Assembly: GCA_965263325.1 (NCBI GenBank)
Contig: CBDHGY010000002.1
Location: forward strand, 2,852,001-2,916,000
Direction of reading: 5' to 3'
From: CBDHGY01 sp965263325
GTDB lineage: Bacteria > Pseudomonadota > Alphaproteobacteria > Caulobacterales > Hyphomonadaceae
DNA: 64,000 bases
The position numbers and the translations under genes are program-made. Position 1 is the stretch's first letter; every line of letters starts with the position of its first letter. Below are positions 50,522 through 60,147 of the stretch, piece after piece. Under the pieces are notes generated by a model. The model worked only from the letters and a program-made list of their open reading frames with translations. It did no database searches and was not told the DNA's origin.

Positions 50522-51641
50522 CGCTCAGACTCTTGCGGCAGACCTTCTCGTGAGCGAACAAAAAGGCGATCGCGCCGCGCTGCGCTTGCCGCTTGCTTAT
50601 CTTACCATCGAACCCGGTGATGATGTGCGGCTGTCTGGCAATGAAACTGTTTGGCACGTTGATGAGATGGACGATACCGGCCTCATACGAACGCTCAGCA
50701 TTTCCGAGTATGTAGGCCACCAGATGAGCGCTGCAGCGACAAGCGTATCTGACGCTCCCGTTTCAGCTTCAATCTATGCTGTTCCAGAACTTCTTGTCAT
50801 AGACGCGCTTGAAAGTGTTCCACTCGTTGCAGCTGCAGCGTCGCCTTGGCCGGGTGTCGTGAGCGTGCGCGCAGGTACAGATTTATCACGGTTGAGCGAG
50901 CGCGCCGAGCTCACGGTTCCGTCAAGCATTGGACGTGTTCAGTCTGACATCCCGGTGCACCCAATTGGGCGATGGGACCGGGCGAGGCACCTCGTTATCT
51001 ATATGCCGCACGCGAACCTGCAATCTGAAACCGAGGCCGCTGTTCTTGCAGGTGCCAATCGCTTGCTTGTCGAGACTGATGACGGGTGGGAGCTAATTGC
51101 TTTCCAATCGGCAGAATTGGTTGGCGAAGACACTTACCGGCTGTCCGGTTTTTTGCGGGGTTTGCGCGGGACCGGTCCCGGACATGTTTCCGCTGGTGCA
51201 ATCTGCGTCATGCTTGATGATGCTGTGAAGCTTGCAAGTATCGGCAACGAAGAAATCGGCGCAGACCTTATCTGGCGAACCCACTCCGCCGAAGACCTCG
51301 GACCCGTCCAAACCTATAGCTTTGAGGTACGCGGCTCGCTTGCCTATCGGCCCGGGCATTTGCGCGCGCATTGGATAGGTGCAGACTTGCACCTTAAGTG
51401 GACGCGGCGCGGAAGCGATGTGCCGGAAAGCTGGAGCTTACCGGAAGCTGAAAACGCCGGGCGCTTCCAGATAGAATTGTATGGTGACGGCGGATTGCGC
51501 TTAGGCTCCTGGGTGAGCGATCAGGCCAGTTTCACGATCGCGGAGCCTGGGGATGTAAAAGAGGTCAGGGTCGCCGAAATTGGTGCGGACGGACGAAGCG
51601 GCGCAGAAGGGGTCCTTTTAATTCAAGACGCACTCGCCTAA
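50400..51641 (+). pseudogene. C-terminal remnant of GTA gp15 (host-specificity/tail) gene
   Basis: Open for about 413 codons but beginning just after an in-frame TGA (50397-50399); the first usable start is a TTG at 50409. It contains YAPATSEARSADGD, AIPVVLSEG, PLAYLTIEPGDDV, EAAVLAGANRLLVETDDGWELIAFQSAEL and RLSGFLRGLRGTG, which are the landmarks of the C-terminal third of the GTA tail-tip protein gp15 (about 1300 residues in Rhodobacter). Everything between portal and here, normally about a dozen head, adaptor and tail genes, is missing. The frame carries no further stops, so the loss is probably recent. Confidence 0.75.
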
Positions 51642-51674
51642 TTAAGAGGCAAGCCCCAATGGAGACAGAAACTC

Positions 51675-52532
51675 ATGACGTTAGATCCTTATGCCGAATT
51701 GGGTGTGGATCGGGGGTCGTCTGAAGCCGAAATCAAGAAAGCGTATCGCCGAAAAGCCAAGGCGCTTCATCCAGATCAGCATCCAGGCGATAAGGTAAAA
51801 GCTGAGGCGTTCAAGCGCGCGTCGAAGGCCTATGACATTCTCGGCGATAAGGAAAAGCGCGGAAAATTCGATCGCGGCGAAATCGACGGCGAGGGCAACC
51901 CACGCGGGTTCCATGCGAGTGGCGGAGGTGGTTTTCCCGGCGGTTTCGGGCCTCAACCGAATGCGCAAGGGGACGCTTTCGAAGATATATTACGCGGCAT
52001 GTTTGGTGGTGGGCGGCGGAGAAATCCAGGCCCGCAGCGCGGCCGAGATGTGCGCTATCGGATTGAAATCGATTTTGCGGACGCCGCAGCCGGCGCGCGC
52101 CGGCGCATGACAATGTCAGATGGCCGAAAACTGGACGTCAATATTCCTCCGGGCGTTGAGACGGGCCAGACGCTGCGCCTGAAGAGTCAGGGTGGCCCGC
52201 CGCCGGGCGGCAAAGGCCCACCCGGAGATGCGATGCTCGAGCTTGTTGTCGCCCCTTCGAAGATTTGGGAACGTGATGGCGCAAATTTACGTATGAGCGT
52301 GCAAGTGCCGCTCAAGATCGCTGTGCTCGGCGGGGCGATTGATGTGCGCACACCATCGGGCCCGGTGACCCTAAAAATCCCTGAGGGAGCAAACACTGGC
52401 CAGACCCTCAGGCTGAAAGGAAAAGGGATCCAGTTGCCCAATCAACCCGGGCACCTCTATGCTCGGCTCGAAGTCGTTATCGAAGATCCAGGTGATCCAG
52501 ATCTTCGGAAATGGGCTAAGGATCATCCCTAG
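51675..52532 (+). CDS. DnaJ-like (CbpA-type) co-chaperone
   Basis: 285 residues. J domain at residues 1-65 with HPD (KALHPDQHPGD), a Gly/Phe-rich linker (GGGGFPGGFGPQ), then two DnaJ C-terminal beta domains (about 120-200 and 200-275, LKIAVLGGAIDV). No zinc-finger is present, as in CbpA. It should stimulate an Hsp70. GGAG precedes the ATG. It lies directly after the GTA remnant, probably by chance of deletion. Confidence 0.93.
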   Translation: MTLDPYAELGVDRGSSEAEIKKAYRRKAKALHPDQHPGDKVKAEAFKRASKAYDILGDKEKRGKFDRGEIDGEGNPRGFHASGGGGFPGGFGPQPNAQGDAFEDILRGMFGGGRRRNPGPQRGRDVRYRIEIDFADAAAGARRRMTMSDGRKLDVNIPPGVETGQTLRLKSQGGPPPGGKGPPGDAMLELVVAPSKIWERDGANLRMSVQVPLKIAVLGGAIDVRTPSGPVTLKIPEGANTGQTLRLKGKGIQLPNQPGHLYARLEVVIEDPGDPDLRKWAKDHP

Positions 52533-52641
52533 TCGTTGAAAATACTAAAAATTTACCAGAAATCTCGTCTACTGAAGTTTGAACACTTTCTACTGCAGAT
52601 ATTCACTGACCGTTCAGTATCAGCAGTCTATATCAGCCTCC

Positions 52642-52944
52642 ATGAAACGAATAATGTTATCTCTGGCGATCGCGTTGATGCTCCCGGCAGCCCCGGTTGC
52701 TGCCCAAGGTTTTTCGCAAAGCCTGGACGCAAAGCAGGCGCGCCAAGCACTCGAAAATGGTGACATTATCGAATTCAAAGTCATCCGCCAAAAGATCCAA
52801 AGAAAATATGGCGGGAAACTCATCGATCTTGATTTGGTTCGAACACGTGACAATCGGATGGAATACAGGATTCAATGGGAAACTAAAGGTGAGCGAATAA
52901 ATCTTGTTGTAGACGCCCGAACGGGTCAAATTCGAGAAGTCTAG
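52642..52944 (+). CDS. Periplasmic PepSY-like protein
   Basis: 100 residues from ATG 52642. A signal peptide ends PVAAQG, and a PepSY-like fold follows (ALENGDIIEFKVI, GKLIDLDLVRTRDNRMEYRI, INLVVDARTGQIREV). Small PepSY proteins often accompany two-component systems and may modulate the sensor. It sits 31 bases before the response regulator on the same strand. The ribosome site is weak, and a start 21 codons upstream is possible but gives no signal peptide. Confidence 0.8.
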   Translation: MKRIMLSLAIALMLPAAPVAAQGFSQSLDAKQARQALENGDIIEFKVIRQKIQRKYGGKLIDLDLVRTRDNRMEYRIQWETKGERINLVVDARTGQIREV

Positions 52945-52975
52945 CCTTAAATATTCCCGACAGGAGTATCGCCAC

Positions 52976-53656
52976 ATGCGTATTTTAGTTGTTGAAGATG
53001 AATCAGATCTACGTCGCCAGTTGGCCGATGCGTTGACGCATGCCGGTTACGCCGTTGATCTGGCAGCCGATGGCGAGGATGGTCATTTTCTCGGCGATAC
53101 GGAACCTTATGATGCTGTGATCCTTGATCTCGGTCTTCCGAAAATGGACGGTGTGACGATCCTTGAGCGCTGGCGCGAAGATGGAAAAGTGTTTCCGGTT
53201 CTAATCCTCACGGCGCGGGACCGCTGGTCAGATAAAGTGGCTGGATTTGATGCTGGCGCAGATGATTATCTCACCAAGCCATTCTTTACAGAGGAATTGC
53301 TGGCCCGTGTACGTGCGCTCTTACGCAGAGCGTCGGGTCATGCATCTGCGGCAATCGAGGCAGGTGCGCTTCGGGTTGATACGCGTGCCGCGAGGGCAAG
53401 CGTTAATGGTGATCCGATTAAGCTGACTGCGCATGAATACCGCGTGCTTTCTTATCTCGTCCATCATCAGGGACGCGTCGTTCCGCGTACCGAGCTTGTT
53501 GAACATATTTATGATCAGGATTTCGACCGCGATTCGAACACGATCGAAGTGTTCATCGGCCGGCTGCGTAAGAAAATCGGCACCAACCGCATTTTGACAG
53601 AGCGCGGCCTGGGGTATCGTCTCGTGGTTCCTGAAGAGGAAGCCGTTGCCGGATAG
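52976..53656 (+). CDS. OmpR-family response regulator
   Basis: 226 residues. Receiver domain with Asp pocket DE at 8-9, phospho-acceptor Asp near 51 (DAVILDLGLPKMDG), Thr near 79 (LILTARD) and Lys near 101 (YLTKPF), followed by a winged helix (HEYRVLSYLVHHQGRVVPRTELVEHIYDQD, about 145-220). A strong CAGGAG site precedes it. Together with the PepSY protein and kinase it forms an envelope-sensing PhoPQ/QseBC-like unit; the signal is not known. Confidence 0.95.
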   Translation: MRILVVEDESDLRRQLADALTHAGYAVDLAADGEDGHFLGDTEPYDAVILDLGLPKMDGVTILERWREDGKVFPVLILTARDRWSDKVAGFDAGADDYLTKPFFTEELLARVRALLRRASGHASAAIEAGALRVDTRAARASVNGDPIKLTAHEYRVLSYLVHHQGRVVPRTELVEHIYDQDFDRDSNTIEVFIGRLRKKIGTNRILTERGLGYRLVVPEEEAVAG

Positions 53657-53681
53657 CGCTGCTTCTGGCTTAGTCGGAAGC

Positions 53682-55091
53682 ATGACACAAACTGAGCCTT
53701 CCCCAGCGCCCGCTCTGCCAGCTGGCTCGATCGCGCGCCGACTACTGGTGACTGCGTTCTTGTGGAGTTTGGGCGCAATGTTGGCGGGTTTGCTGCTGAT
53801 CACATATATTTACCGAGCTCAGTCATTTCAGTTGCTCGATGAAGAGTTGCAGGAGACCATTGCATCTCTGTCTCTATCGATCACAGATCTTCCATACGGA
53901 CACATTACTGATCTCGAAGAGAATCTGCTGCCAGATGTGCCGGAATACCAAGTGCCATATTCGGGGAATTATTGGGCTGTTATCCAAATGGATGAAGGCG
54001 GTGCGGCGGTTGATGACAAGCGGTCCAAAAGCTTGTGGGACGGCGAACTACCGGTTTCTTTATCGATGTTGAGCGATGCGGTTGCGTCGCCGGGTTCCCC
54101 GATTTTTGGGGATCGGATCGGACCGGCGGACGAGGATGTGCGTGTTGTGCTGTCGGCTATTGTGCCGGCCAGTCGATCGACACCGCTCATTTTGTTGGCA
54201 GCACGAAACAAGCAAATTACCAATGATGCCGTTGGCGGGCTCCTGTATATTCTCATCGGCTCGATGCTGGCATTGTTAGCGACGATGATGACGGCGCTAT
54301 ACTTAGGCGTGCGGTACGCTCTGCGCCCGCTTGCAGCCGTTCGCCAGGATGTTGCTGACGTGCGTGAGGGTCGTGCAACATCGCTTCCGGATCAGTACCC
54401 CATCGAAATTCAACCGCTGTCTGATGAAGTCAACAAGCTGCTTGAGCATAACCGTGACGTGGTCGAGCGGGCGCGAACGCATGTTGGAAATCTGGCGCAT
54501 GCGTTGAAAACACCGCTTGCGGTTTTGCGGAATGAAGCAACGGGCGAGTCCGGGCTTGATGATGTCGTGCGCCGACAGACTATGGCGATGCATGAAAATG
54601 TCGATCACTATTTGCGCCGGGCGCAAGCGGCAGCGCGAGCGGAAGCGCTGGGCGCGCGGTCTGACGTCAAGAAGAGTGTTGAGTCGCTCGCACGGATGCT
54701 CGGCAAATTGTTTGCCGACAAAGGCATTGATGTGGAAGTAATCGATACGCCTGATGTGTCGTTTCGGGGCGAAAAGCAGGACCTTGAAGAGATGCTCGGC
54801 AATCTGCTGGACAATGCCTGCAAATGGGCACGCACGGTTGTGGAAGTGACCGTCGAGCGATTTGGGCCGAATGAAATCCTTATTCATGTCGATGATGATG
54901 GACTGGGCTTATCGGAAGAAGAGCGCAGCGCAGCGCTTCAGCGGGGAGTTCGATTAGATGAAACAGCGCCGGGCACAGGCCTTGGGCTGTCAATTGTCAA
55001 CGAAATTGCTGAAATGCACAAAGGCAGTTTGGAGCTATCCAAAGCGCCTATTGGCGGGCTGCGCGCAACACTCCGCTTGCCTTCAGCTTAG
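53682..55091 (+). CDS. Sensor histidine kinase, PhoQ-like
   Basis: 469 residues from the ATG at 53682 (CGGAAG upstream); a TTG 12 codons earlier overlaps the regulator gene. Membrane helices at about 22-45 and 190-215 flank a periplasmic loop of about 140 residues, then a HAMP-like linker (RPLAAVRQDVADVREG), HisKA with NLAHALKTPLAVLRN, and an ATPase with LLDNACKWA, DDDGLGL and GTGLGLSIV. It should phosphorylate the regulator just upstream. Confidence 0.93.
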   Translation: MTQTEPSPAPALPAGSIARRLLVTAFLWSLGAMLAGLLLITYIYRAQSFQLLDEELQETIASLSLSITDLPYGHITDLEENLLPDVPEYQVPYSGNYWAVIQMDEGGAAVDDKRSKSLWDGELPVSLSMLSDAVASPGSPIFGDRIGPADEDVRVVLSAIVPASRSTPLILLAARNKQITNDAVGGLLYILIGSMLALLATMMTALYLGVRYALRPLAAVRQDVADVREGRATSLPDQYPIEIQPLSDEVNKLLEHNRDVVERARTHVGNLAHALKTPLAVLRNEATGESGLDDVVRRQTMAMHENVDHYLRRAQAAARAEALGARSDVKKSVESLARMLGKLFADKGIDVEVIDTPDVSFRGEKQDLEEMLGNLLDNACKWARTVVEVTVERFGPNEILIHVDDDGLGLSEEERSAALQRGVRLDETAPGTGLGLSIVNEIAEMHKGSLELSKAPIGGLRATLRLPSA

Positions 55092-55186
55092 CGGCGGGCT
55101 GCTCATCACACCATTGCGATCATGCCGTGACTTCAATCATGGACAAATATCCCTAGATATCACTTAGATATTTGGAGATCTCAGCA

Positions 55187-56404
55187 ATGCCCATTAATTC
55201 TTCACGCATCGCGTTTCCGGGAACAGCTGGCCAGATGTTGTCGGCGCGGATCGATCAGGGGCCGCACGAGCCGAAAGCCTGGGCACTGTTTGCACATTGC
55301 TTTTCTTGCTCGAAGGATATCCTCGCTGCGAAACGGATCGCCGAGCGATTGGCCGCCAAGAATATTGGGGTCATGCGATTTGACTTTACCGGTATCGGGC
55401 ATTCCGAGGGCGAATTCGCTGATACAAACTTTTCCACCAACATTCAGGATCTGGTCGCGGCTGCAAATTGGCTGCGCGAGACTTATGGCAGCGTAGATTT
55501 GCTGATCGGCCATTCGCTTGGCGGCGCAGCTGTTGTGTCTGCGGCAGGGCATATCGATGGCGTGAAAGCTGTTGCAACGATCGGTGCGCCTGCAGATGCT
55601 GAGCATGTGATAGAAGTGTTTGCCGAAGATTTGGGTGAAATCGAAAGCAAGGGCGAGGCAACGGTTGCATTGGGGAGCCGCTCCTTCAAAATTAAGAAGC
55701 AATTCCTTGAGGATGTACGCGGCGCGAATGTGAGGGAGGCTGCTTCCAATCTAAAACTTCCTTTGCTGGTGCTGCATTCGCCTGTCGATCAGACCGTAGG
55801 GATCGAAAACGCGACGGGTTTGTTCGTGGCGGCCAAACATCCCAAGAGTTTCATCAGCCTTGAGACGGCAGATCATTTACTCACGCGGAGGGGAGACGCG
55901 GAATATGCAGCGGACATGATCGCTGTTTGGGCGGTGCACCATGTCATATCTCAAGCCGGTGAAAATGTTTCACTCACCGGCAAAGAAGAGATTGTTGTCG
56001 AGGAAACTGGTGGCGGCCGGTATGAGAATGCTGTTTCTATCGGTGCGCTTGGGTTTCTCGCAGATGAGCCCAAATCTGTGGGCGGTGGCGGGCGAGGGCC
56101 AGATCCATATCAATGGCTGACAGCGGGCCTTGGTGCTTGCACCAGCATGACGATACGCATGTATGCCAATCGCAAGAAATGGCCGCTGGACGAGGTGAAT
56201 GTCACTCTAAGACATGAGAAAGATCATGCCGATGACTGCGAACACTGCGAAGAAGGCCGCAAAGTCGACATTTTTCATCGCGAAATAGAGATAACAGGTA
56301 ATTTAGACGAAGCGCAGCGCGCGCGTTTGCTCGAGATTGCCGACAAATGCCCGGTGCACAGGACACTGCATGAGCCAGTGGTTGTTCGCACACGGGCTGT
56401 TTGA
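55187..56404 (+). CDS. Bifunctional alpha/beta hydrolase-OsmC fusion protein
   Basis: 405 residues from ATG 55187, with GGAG upstream. Residues 1-250 are an alpha/beta hydrolase with GHSLGGAAVV (nucleophile Ser), DQTVG and a His after ETADHLLTR. Residues about 265-405 are an OsmC/Ohr-like domain with the redox cysteines in LGACTSMTI and KCPVHRTLHE. OsmC proteins reduce organic hydroperoxides. The fused architecture is known in proteobacteria; the substrate of the hydrolase half is not. Confidence 0.92.
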   Translation: MPINSSRIAFPGTAGQMLSARIDQGPHEPKAWALFAHCFSCSKDILAAKRIAERLAAKNIGVMRFDFTGIGHSEGEFADTNFSTNIQDLVAAANWLRETYGSVDLLIGHSLGGAAVVSAAGHIDGVKAVATIGAPADAEHVIEVFAEDLGEIESKGEATVALGSRSFKIKKQFLEDVRGANVREAASNLKLPLLVLHSPVDQTVGIENATGLFVAAKHPKSFISLETADHLLTRRGDAEYAADMIAVWAVHHVISQAGENVSLTGKEEIVVEETGGGRYENAVSIGALGFLADEPKSVGGGGRGPDPYQWLTAGLGACTSMTIRMYANRKKWPLDEVNVTLRHEKDHADDCEHCEEGRKVDIFHREIEITGNLDEAQRARLLEIADKCPVHRTLHEPVVVRTRAV

Positions 56405-56521
56405 GCGAGAGGAGCAAAGTGGTAGTCTGTCATATATTTAATCCACAGACGGGCAGACTATCGCCTAGATCATTGTAACAACCGTATAAAAGCGGTCGAG
56501 CTTACGGAGCTGACATAAAAA

Positions 56522-58072
56522 ATGAAAAAATCTCTTCCTTTTGTTTCCATGGCTTTTGCTGGCGTTTTGCTGGGCGGCGTCGCGATTGGGGCACTCGGGA
56601 CAGGAAATTATCCTGGGTCTCAGGCCGACGCTCAACAAATCGCCATTCAGGCACCGCGCGGTGCGCCTCTCAGTTTTGCGGATTTGATTGAGCGCGTAAG
56701 CCCAGCGGTTGTTAGTGTGAATGTTGTAACCGAGCGTGAGATTGGCTCACTCGGTGATATGGAACAGTTCATGGAGCGTTTCCGCGGCATGCCGGGATTC
56801 GATGACTTTATGGAGCGGTACCGTGAAGATCAGGAAGAAAATGGAGACGCACCGCGTACCCGCGAAGGTAATGCACTTGGGTCAGGCTTCTTCATCACTC
56901 AGGAAGGCCACATCGTCACCAACAATCACGTGATTGACAGTGCGACAGAAATTTCTGTCCAGTTGGAAGATGGGCGCGAGCTGGATGCTGAACTTGTCGG
57001 GGCCGACCCTGAAACAGACCTTGCAGTGATCAAGGTCAAGCAACCGGGAAACTATAGGTTCGTTTCTTTCGGTCAGACGGAAAATCTTCGCCGCGGCGAT
57101 TGGGTGGTTGCACTTGGTAACCCGTTCGGCCTCGGCGGAACAGCGACGGCAGGTATTTTGTCGGCCGATGGCCGGGATGGTGGGAACGGGTCACCTTATA
57201 CAGACTTCCTGCAAATCGATGCTGCGATTAACCGTGGTAATTCAGGCGGACCGACATTTGACCTCTATGGCCGTGTCGTTGGTGTGAACACAGCAATCCT
57301 GTCGCCAACCGGCGGGTCAGTGGGAATTGGATTTGCCATTCCGTCAGAGCTCGCGATCGCCGTGACCGACCAGTTGATCGAAAATGGCAAAGTCTCTCGC
57401 GGCTGGCTTGGTGTTACGATACAGCCCGTGTCTGAAGACATCGCAGATGCGCTTGGCCTCGCCGAGCCAAAAGGTGCAATCGTCAATGATTTGCAGCGCG
57501 GTGGACCGGCGGAGAAGTCTGGGATTGAACGCTCCGACGTGATCGTTGAAGTGAACGGTGTCGGGATTGAAGACTCCACCGGTTTGACCCGCGAGGTGGC
57601 AAAACTGATTGCAGGAACACAGAACGATTTTGTTGTGATCCGCGACGGCGCGCGCCGCACCATAAAGGTCACTGTCGATGAGCGCCCGGATGACACGAAT
57701 GCAGAGTTTGGTCTCAGCAATAACCCGTCCTCGCGCGGCGACACCGATGATGCTGATGAAGGGTCAGAAGCCGAGCTTGGTCTCTCGCTCTCCAGCTTGA
57801 CCGGAAGCGACCGTAATCGCCTGAATCTGAATTCAGATGAAGAAGGCCTGGTAATCACCGATGTTGAGCGTGACAGCCCGCTTGCAGATCAGGGTGATCT
57901 GACAGGTTTTGCCATTCTGGAAGTCAACGGGCGCAGTGTTGCCTCAGTCGAAGCCTTCAATAGCGCTGTCGACCGCGCTCGTAGCCAGGGCAAATCGAAC
58001 GTGCTGCTCGCCGTTCGAACGCCAAGCGGTCAGACAGCCTTCCTGGCAGCCGATCTCAATGATGAGGAGTAG
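56522..58072 (+). CDS. degP: DegP/HtrA-type serine protease
   Basis: 516 residues. An N-terminal signal/anchor (about 5-28) is followed by a trypsin-like domain with NNHVID (His), DPETDLAV (Asp) and RGNSGGP (Ser), then two PDZ domains (about 295-370 and 430-510). A long acidic linker with GDTDDADEGSEAE separates the PDZs. It degrades misfolded periplasmic proteins. It heads a likely operon with the response regulator, kinase and glnE, four bases upstream of the regulator. Confidence 0.96.
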   Translation: MKKSLPFVSMAFAGVLLGGVAIGALGTGNYPGSQADAQQIAIQAPRGAPLSFADLIERVSPAVVSVNVVTEREIGSLGDMEQFMERFRGMPGFDDFMERYREDQEENGDAPRTREGNALGSGFFITQEGHIVTNNHVIDSATEISVQLEDGRELDAELVGADPETDLAVIKVKQPGNYRFVSFGQTENLRRGDWVVALGNPFGLGGTATAGILSADGRDGGNGSPYTDFLQIDAAINRGNSGGPTFDLYGRVVGVNTAILSPTGGSVGIGFAIPSELAIAVTDQLIENGKVSRGWLGVTIQPVSEDIADALGLAEPKGAIVNDLQRGGPAEKSGIERSDVIVEVNGVGIEDSTGLTREVAKLIAGTQNDFVVIRDGARRTIKVTVDERPDDTNAEFGLSNNPSSRGDTDDADEGSEAELGLSLSSLTGSDRNRLNLNSDEEGLVITDVERDSPLADQGDLTGFAILEVNGRSVASVEAFNSAVDRARSQGKSNVLLAVRTPSGQTAFLAADLNDEE

Positions 58073-58075
58073 TGT

Positions 58076-58747
58076 ATGAAAGTATTAGTCATAGAAGATG
58101 ACCGCGAGAGTGCGGATTTCGTGAGGGAAGTTCTCAGCGATGCCGGACATGCGGTTGATGTCGCAAATGACGGCGACCGCGGCCTTGCCTTAGCGCGTGC
58201 CGGTGAGTTCGACGCGCTTATCGTCGATCGCATGCTGCCAGAGAAAGACGGTCTTACGCTGGTTCGCGAGTACCGCGATAGTGGTGGGAAGGCTCCTGCG
58301 CTGTTCTTGTCAGCACTGGGAGATGTGGATCACCGCGTCGAGGGGCTGCAAGCTGGCGCAGACGACTACCTCTCCAAGCCATTCGCCCCGACAGAGCTTG
58401 CTGCACGTGTTGAAGCGCTCGGGCGCCGCCAACCGGCTGAGCAACCGATCACGGTGCTAAAAGCAGGGGACCTCAGCATGGATTTGCTGTCCCGCAAAGT
58501 TATGCGCGGTGAGACCAAGATTGATCTGCAGCCGCGCGAGTTCCGTTTGCTGGAATACCTCATGCGCAATGCTGGTCAGGTGGTCACCCGAACCATGCTT
58601 CTGGAGAAAGTTTGGGATTATCATTTTGACCCCCAGACCAATGTGATCGACGTCCATATCTCTCGCCTTCGCGGCAAGATTGATAAGGATTTTGAGGAAC
58701 CACTCCTTCACACGGTCAGAGGAGCCGGGTATCGCCTGCAGGCATGA
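58076..58747 (+). CDS. OmpR-family response regulator
   Basis: 223 residues: receiver with ED at 7-8, Asp near 51 (DALIVDRMLPEKDG) and Lys in YLSKPFAPTEL, then winged helix (REFRLLEYLMRNAGQVVTRTMLLEKVWDYHFD). It starts three bases after degP and overlaps the kinase gene (ATGA). The combination with degP suggests envelope-stress control. Confidence 0.95.
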   Translation: MKVLVIEDDRESADFVREVLSDAGHAVDVANDGDRGLALARAGEFDALIVDRMLPEKDGLTLVREYRDSGGKAPALFLSALGDVDHRVEGLQAGADDYLSKPFAPTELAARVEALGRRQPAEQPITVLKAGDLSMDLLSRKVMRGETKIDLQPREFRLLEYLMRNAGQVVTRTMLLEKVWDYHFDPQTNVIDVHISRLRGKIDKDFEEPLLHTVRGAGYRLQA

Positions 58748-60147
58748 CTCTAAGCCTGCCGACTCTGGTCAGAACAACAACGTTCAGGCTCGCCATGTTG
58801 TATGGCGTCCTGTTCACCGTGTTCTCAGCTATTTTGCTGGGCTATCTATATGTCTCGACCGTCGGATATATCCGCAGCCAATCGATTGAGCAGATCCGTT
58901 CTGAGACCAGTCAATTGGAAAACGCGTATATCTCCGGCGGTCTGACACGTCTCAATCAGTCTATTCTTGAACGCGCCGCGACCCAGGGGCGCGAATTTGT
59001 TTATCAGCTGGAAGACCCGACTGGTAAAAAGATCTCGGGCCATCTCGCCCGTTTGCCGCCTGAGGCCCGCCGCATCAATGGGCAGGGCGGGGTAACTTTT
59101 GAAATGGAAATTGCGATCCCCGGCGGGCAGGTTGAGCTTGTCAATGTCGAGGGTCAGGTGATCCGGCTGCCGGACAATAGCACGCTGCTTGTCGGGCAAA
59201 TCACACGTCAACGCGGGGAAATCGTTCGCCGAATTACCCAAGCGGTGTGGACGGCCGCGCCCATCGGGCTGATCCTGTCGCTGGTTGGCGGCGTACTCAT
59301 TTCGCGAACGGCGGCAAGCCGCGCTGAAGCGCTTGCAGAAACGGCGGAGGCCGTGATGGGCGGTGATCTTTCCCGCCGCGCTCCGGCGTTTAATTCAGGC
59401 GATGAGTTTGACCGCCTTGCGGGGCGCATGAACGGCATGTTGGAACGGATTGAGCGATTGATGCTCTCTGCTCAGGATACCGGCAATGCCATCGCTCACG
59501 ATCTGCGCACGCCGCTTTCGCGCCTTCGAAACAAGATTGAGGGGTCCCTTCAAAACGAACTTTCCGAAGCAACCGCGCGCGAGACATTGGAAAAGACGAT
59601 CGTCGAAGTCGACCGTTTGCTGAACACGTTCAATGCGATCCTTCGTCTCTCGCGCCTTGAAGCGGGTGAGGGCGGGCGGATGGAACAGCTGAACGTCTCG
59701 ATGGTCGCAGAAGAAATGGCAGAGCTATACCTGCCTGCCTGCGAGGAGGCTGGGCTCGCCTTCGACGCGCGGATTGACCCGAATTTGTTCGTTCGCGGCG
59801 ACGAGGGACTTATCGCCCAAGCGCTCGCCAATCTGCTTGACAATGCGGTAAAGTACACGCGCAGCGGCATGATCCGTCTGCAAGTCCACATGGGAAAAGA
59901 GCGCGATGTTGTGCTGTCCGTCATCGATAGCGGGCCGGGTATTCCTGAGGATCAGCGCGAGAAAGCCAAGTCCCGTTTCGCCCGCCTTGATGATGCGCGC
60001 ACATTGCCCGGCTCAGGTCTTGGGCTTGCGCTTGTGGATGCGGTAGCTGATCTGCATGAGGGCACGCTCCTACTGCTCGATGGAGATGGTCCGCCGAAGC
60101 GACCTGGATTACGCGCCCAGCTGCGATTGCCGCGGGCTAAAACGTGA
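58744..60147 (+). CDS. Sensor histidine kinase
   Basis: 467 residues. Membrane helices at about 15-40 and 165-188 flank a sensor loop of about 125 residues; HAMP follows at about 190-245 (DEFDRLAGRMNGMLERIE). HisKA reads NAIAHDLRTPLSRLRN and the ATPase has LLDNAVKY, DSGPGIP and GSGLGLAL. It belongs with the regulator before it. Its TGA overlaps the GTG start of glnE. Confidence 0.94.
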   Translation: MTLSLPTLVRTTTFRLAMLYGVLFTVFSAILLGYLYVSTVGYIRSQSIEQIRSETSQLENAYISGGLTRLNQSILERAATQGREFVYQLEDPTGKKISGHLARLPPEARRINGQGGVTFEMEIAIPGGQVELVNVEGQVIRLPDNSTLLVGQITRQRGEIVRRITQAVWTAAPIGLILSLVGGVLISRTAASRAEALAETAEAVMGGDLSRRAPAFNSGDEFDRLAGRMNGMLERIERLMLSAQDTGNAIAHDLRTPLSRLRNKIEGSLQNELSEATARETLEKTIVEVDRLLNTFNAILRLSRLEAGEGGRMEQLNVSMVAEEMAELYLPACEEAGLAFDARIDPNLFVRGDEGLIAQALANLLDNAVKYTRSGMIRLQVHMGKERDVVLSVIDSGPGIPEDQREKAKSRFARLDDARTLPGSGLGLALVDAVADLHEGTLLLLDGDGPPKRPGLRAQLRLPRAKT

